Shown one piece after another: positions 63,908 to 64,000 of a stretch of DNA of 64,000 nt. Numbering within the stretch: position 1 is the stretch's first letter; the number at the start of each line of letters is the position of its first letter. The stretch lies in contig NZ_CP009933.1 of NCBI RefSeq assembly GCF_000968375.1, positions 2,666,001 to 2,730,000 on the forward strand, in the 5' to 3' direction. The notes beneath the pieces were generated by a model, which saw nothing but the letters and a program-made list of their open reading frames with translations, was not told the DNA's origin and did not search any database. This DNA comes from Clostridium scatologenes. GTDB lineage: Bacteria > Bacillota > Clostridia > Clostridiales > Clostridiaceae. A program made the translations under genes and the position numbers.

Positions 63908-64000
63908 TACATATTTATACATTTTTTTGAATAAATATTTACTTGCTTTACAACTGTTACTTTAAAAGAACTTGTATTTTATACGTTCTGCAACTTAAAA

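Noticed and set aside
63761..63922. 53-aa frame MYKYVLTYLYNGTIILTSKTL... ending 2 bp before the 127-aa hypothetical gene
   Set aside because: It lacks an SD, and a perfect sigma-A promoter (63879-63907) lies within it, so its start would precede the transcription start.
1..64000. CRISPR arrays, tRNA or rRNA genes
   Set aside because: No regularly spaced direct repeats or recognisable structural RNA genes were seen by eye.

Overview
The window is AT-rich DNA with short intergenic gaps, strong Shine-Dalgarno sequences and Gram-positive gene families. Spore genes (spoVAC, spoVAD, spoVAEb, two DUF1657 genes), a flavin-based electron-confurcating lactate dehydrogenase set (lactate permease, LarA racemase, EtfB, ferredoxin-type EtfA, FAD dehydrogenase), a TM1266-type hydrogenase-system protein and several chemoreceptors point to a strictly anaerobic, motile, endospore-forming Clostridium, possibly a lactate-using or acetogenic one. 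No rRNA, tRNA or CRISPR array was recognised.

Layout. 1-6 kb: hemerythrin-like protein (cut by the window edge), small hypothetical, DMT transporter with a possible leader transcript, CorA, MFS transporter and a MarR-GNAT fusion with a perfect palindromic operator. 6-12 kb: glycolipid-type glycosyltransferase, two chemoreceptors, then a FimB-sized tyrosine recombinase whose promoter sits between two inverted 20-bp repeats. 12-25 kb: SWIM protein, UvrD-like helicase, pncB, DD-carboxypeptidase, Nudix hydrolase, beta-CASP protein, subtilase, TM1266 protein, DHOD-like iron-sulfur flavoprotein and gapA. 25-34 kb: gltX, a guanine-class purine riboswitch in front of a xanthine permease, an ECF sigma/anti-sigma/ABC operon, and topB. 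34.8-43.8 kb: a FecCD/BtuCD-type ABC uptake region (three binding proteins, permease, ATPase, P-loop NTPase, DUF364 protein) carrying two CGTTAT-N12-ATAACG operators that resemble ModE boxes; one binding-protein gene is split by an IS3-family element. 43.9-47.1 kb: a spoVA operon with the spoVA2mob gene content. 47.3-55 kb: lactate operon, a duplicated operator region and its GntR/FadR regulator. 55-64 kb: frameshifted RNase H-like gene, HAD phosphatase, secreted metallophosphoesterase with a PhoP-box-like promoter, ferritin-like protein, sensor kinase with a degenerate receiver, FIST protein, a response-regulator remnant and a small hypothetical.

Working together. Lactate enters by the permease, is racemised by LarA and is oxidised by the Lct/Etf complex, with the adjacent GntR protein as probable regulator. 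The ABC region looks like one metal or oxyanion (possibly molybdate/tungstate) regulon. The most unusual element is the candidate invertible promoter at 10.7-10.9 kb, lying between a chemoreceptor operon and a FimB-like recombinase whose second catalytic arginine is a lysine. All functions are read from sequence motifs and family knowledge; no database search was run.
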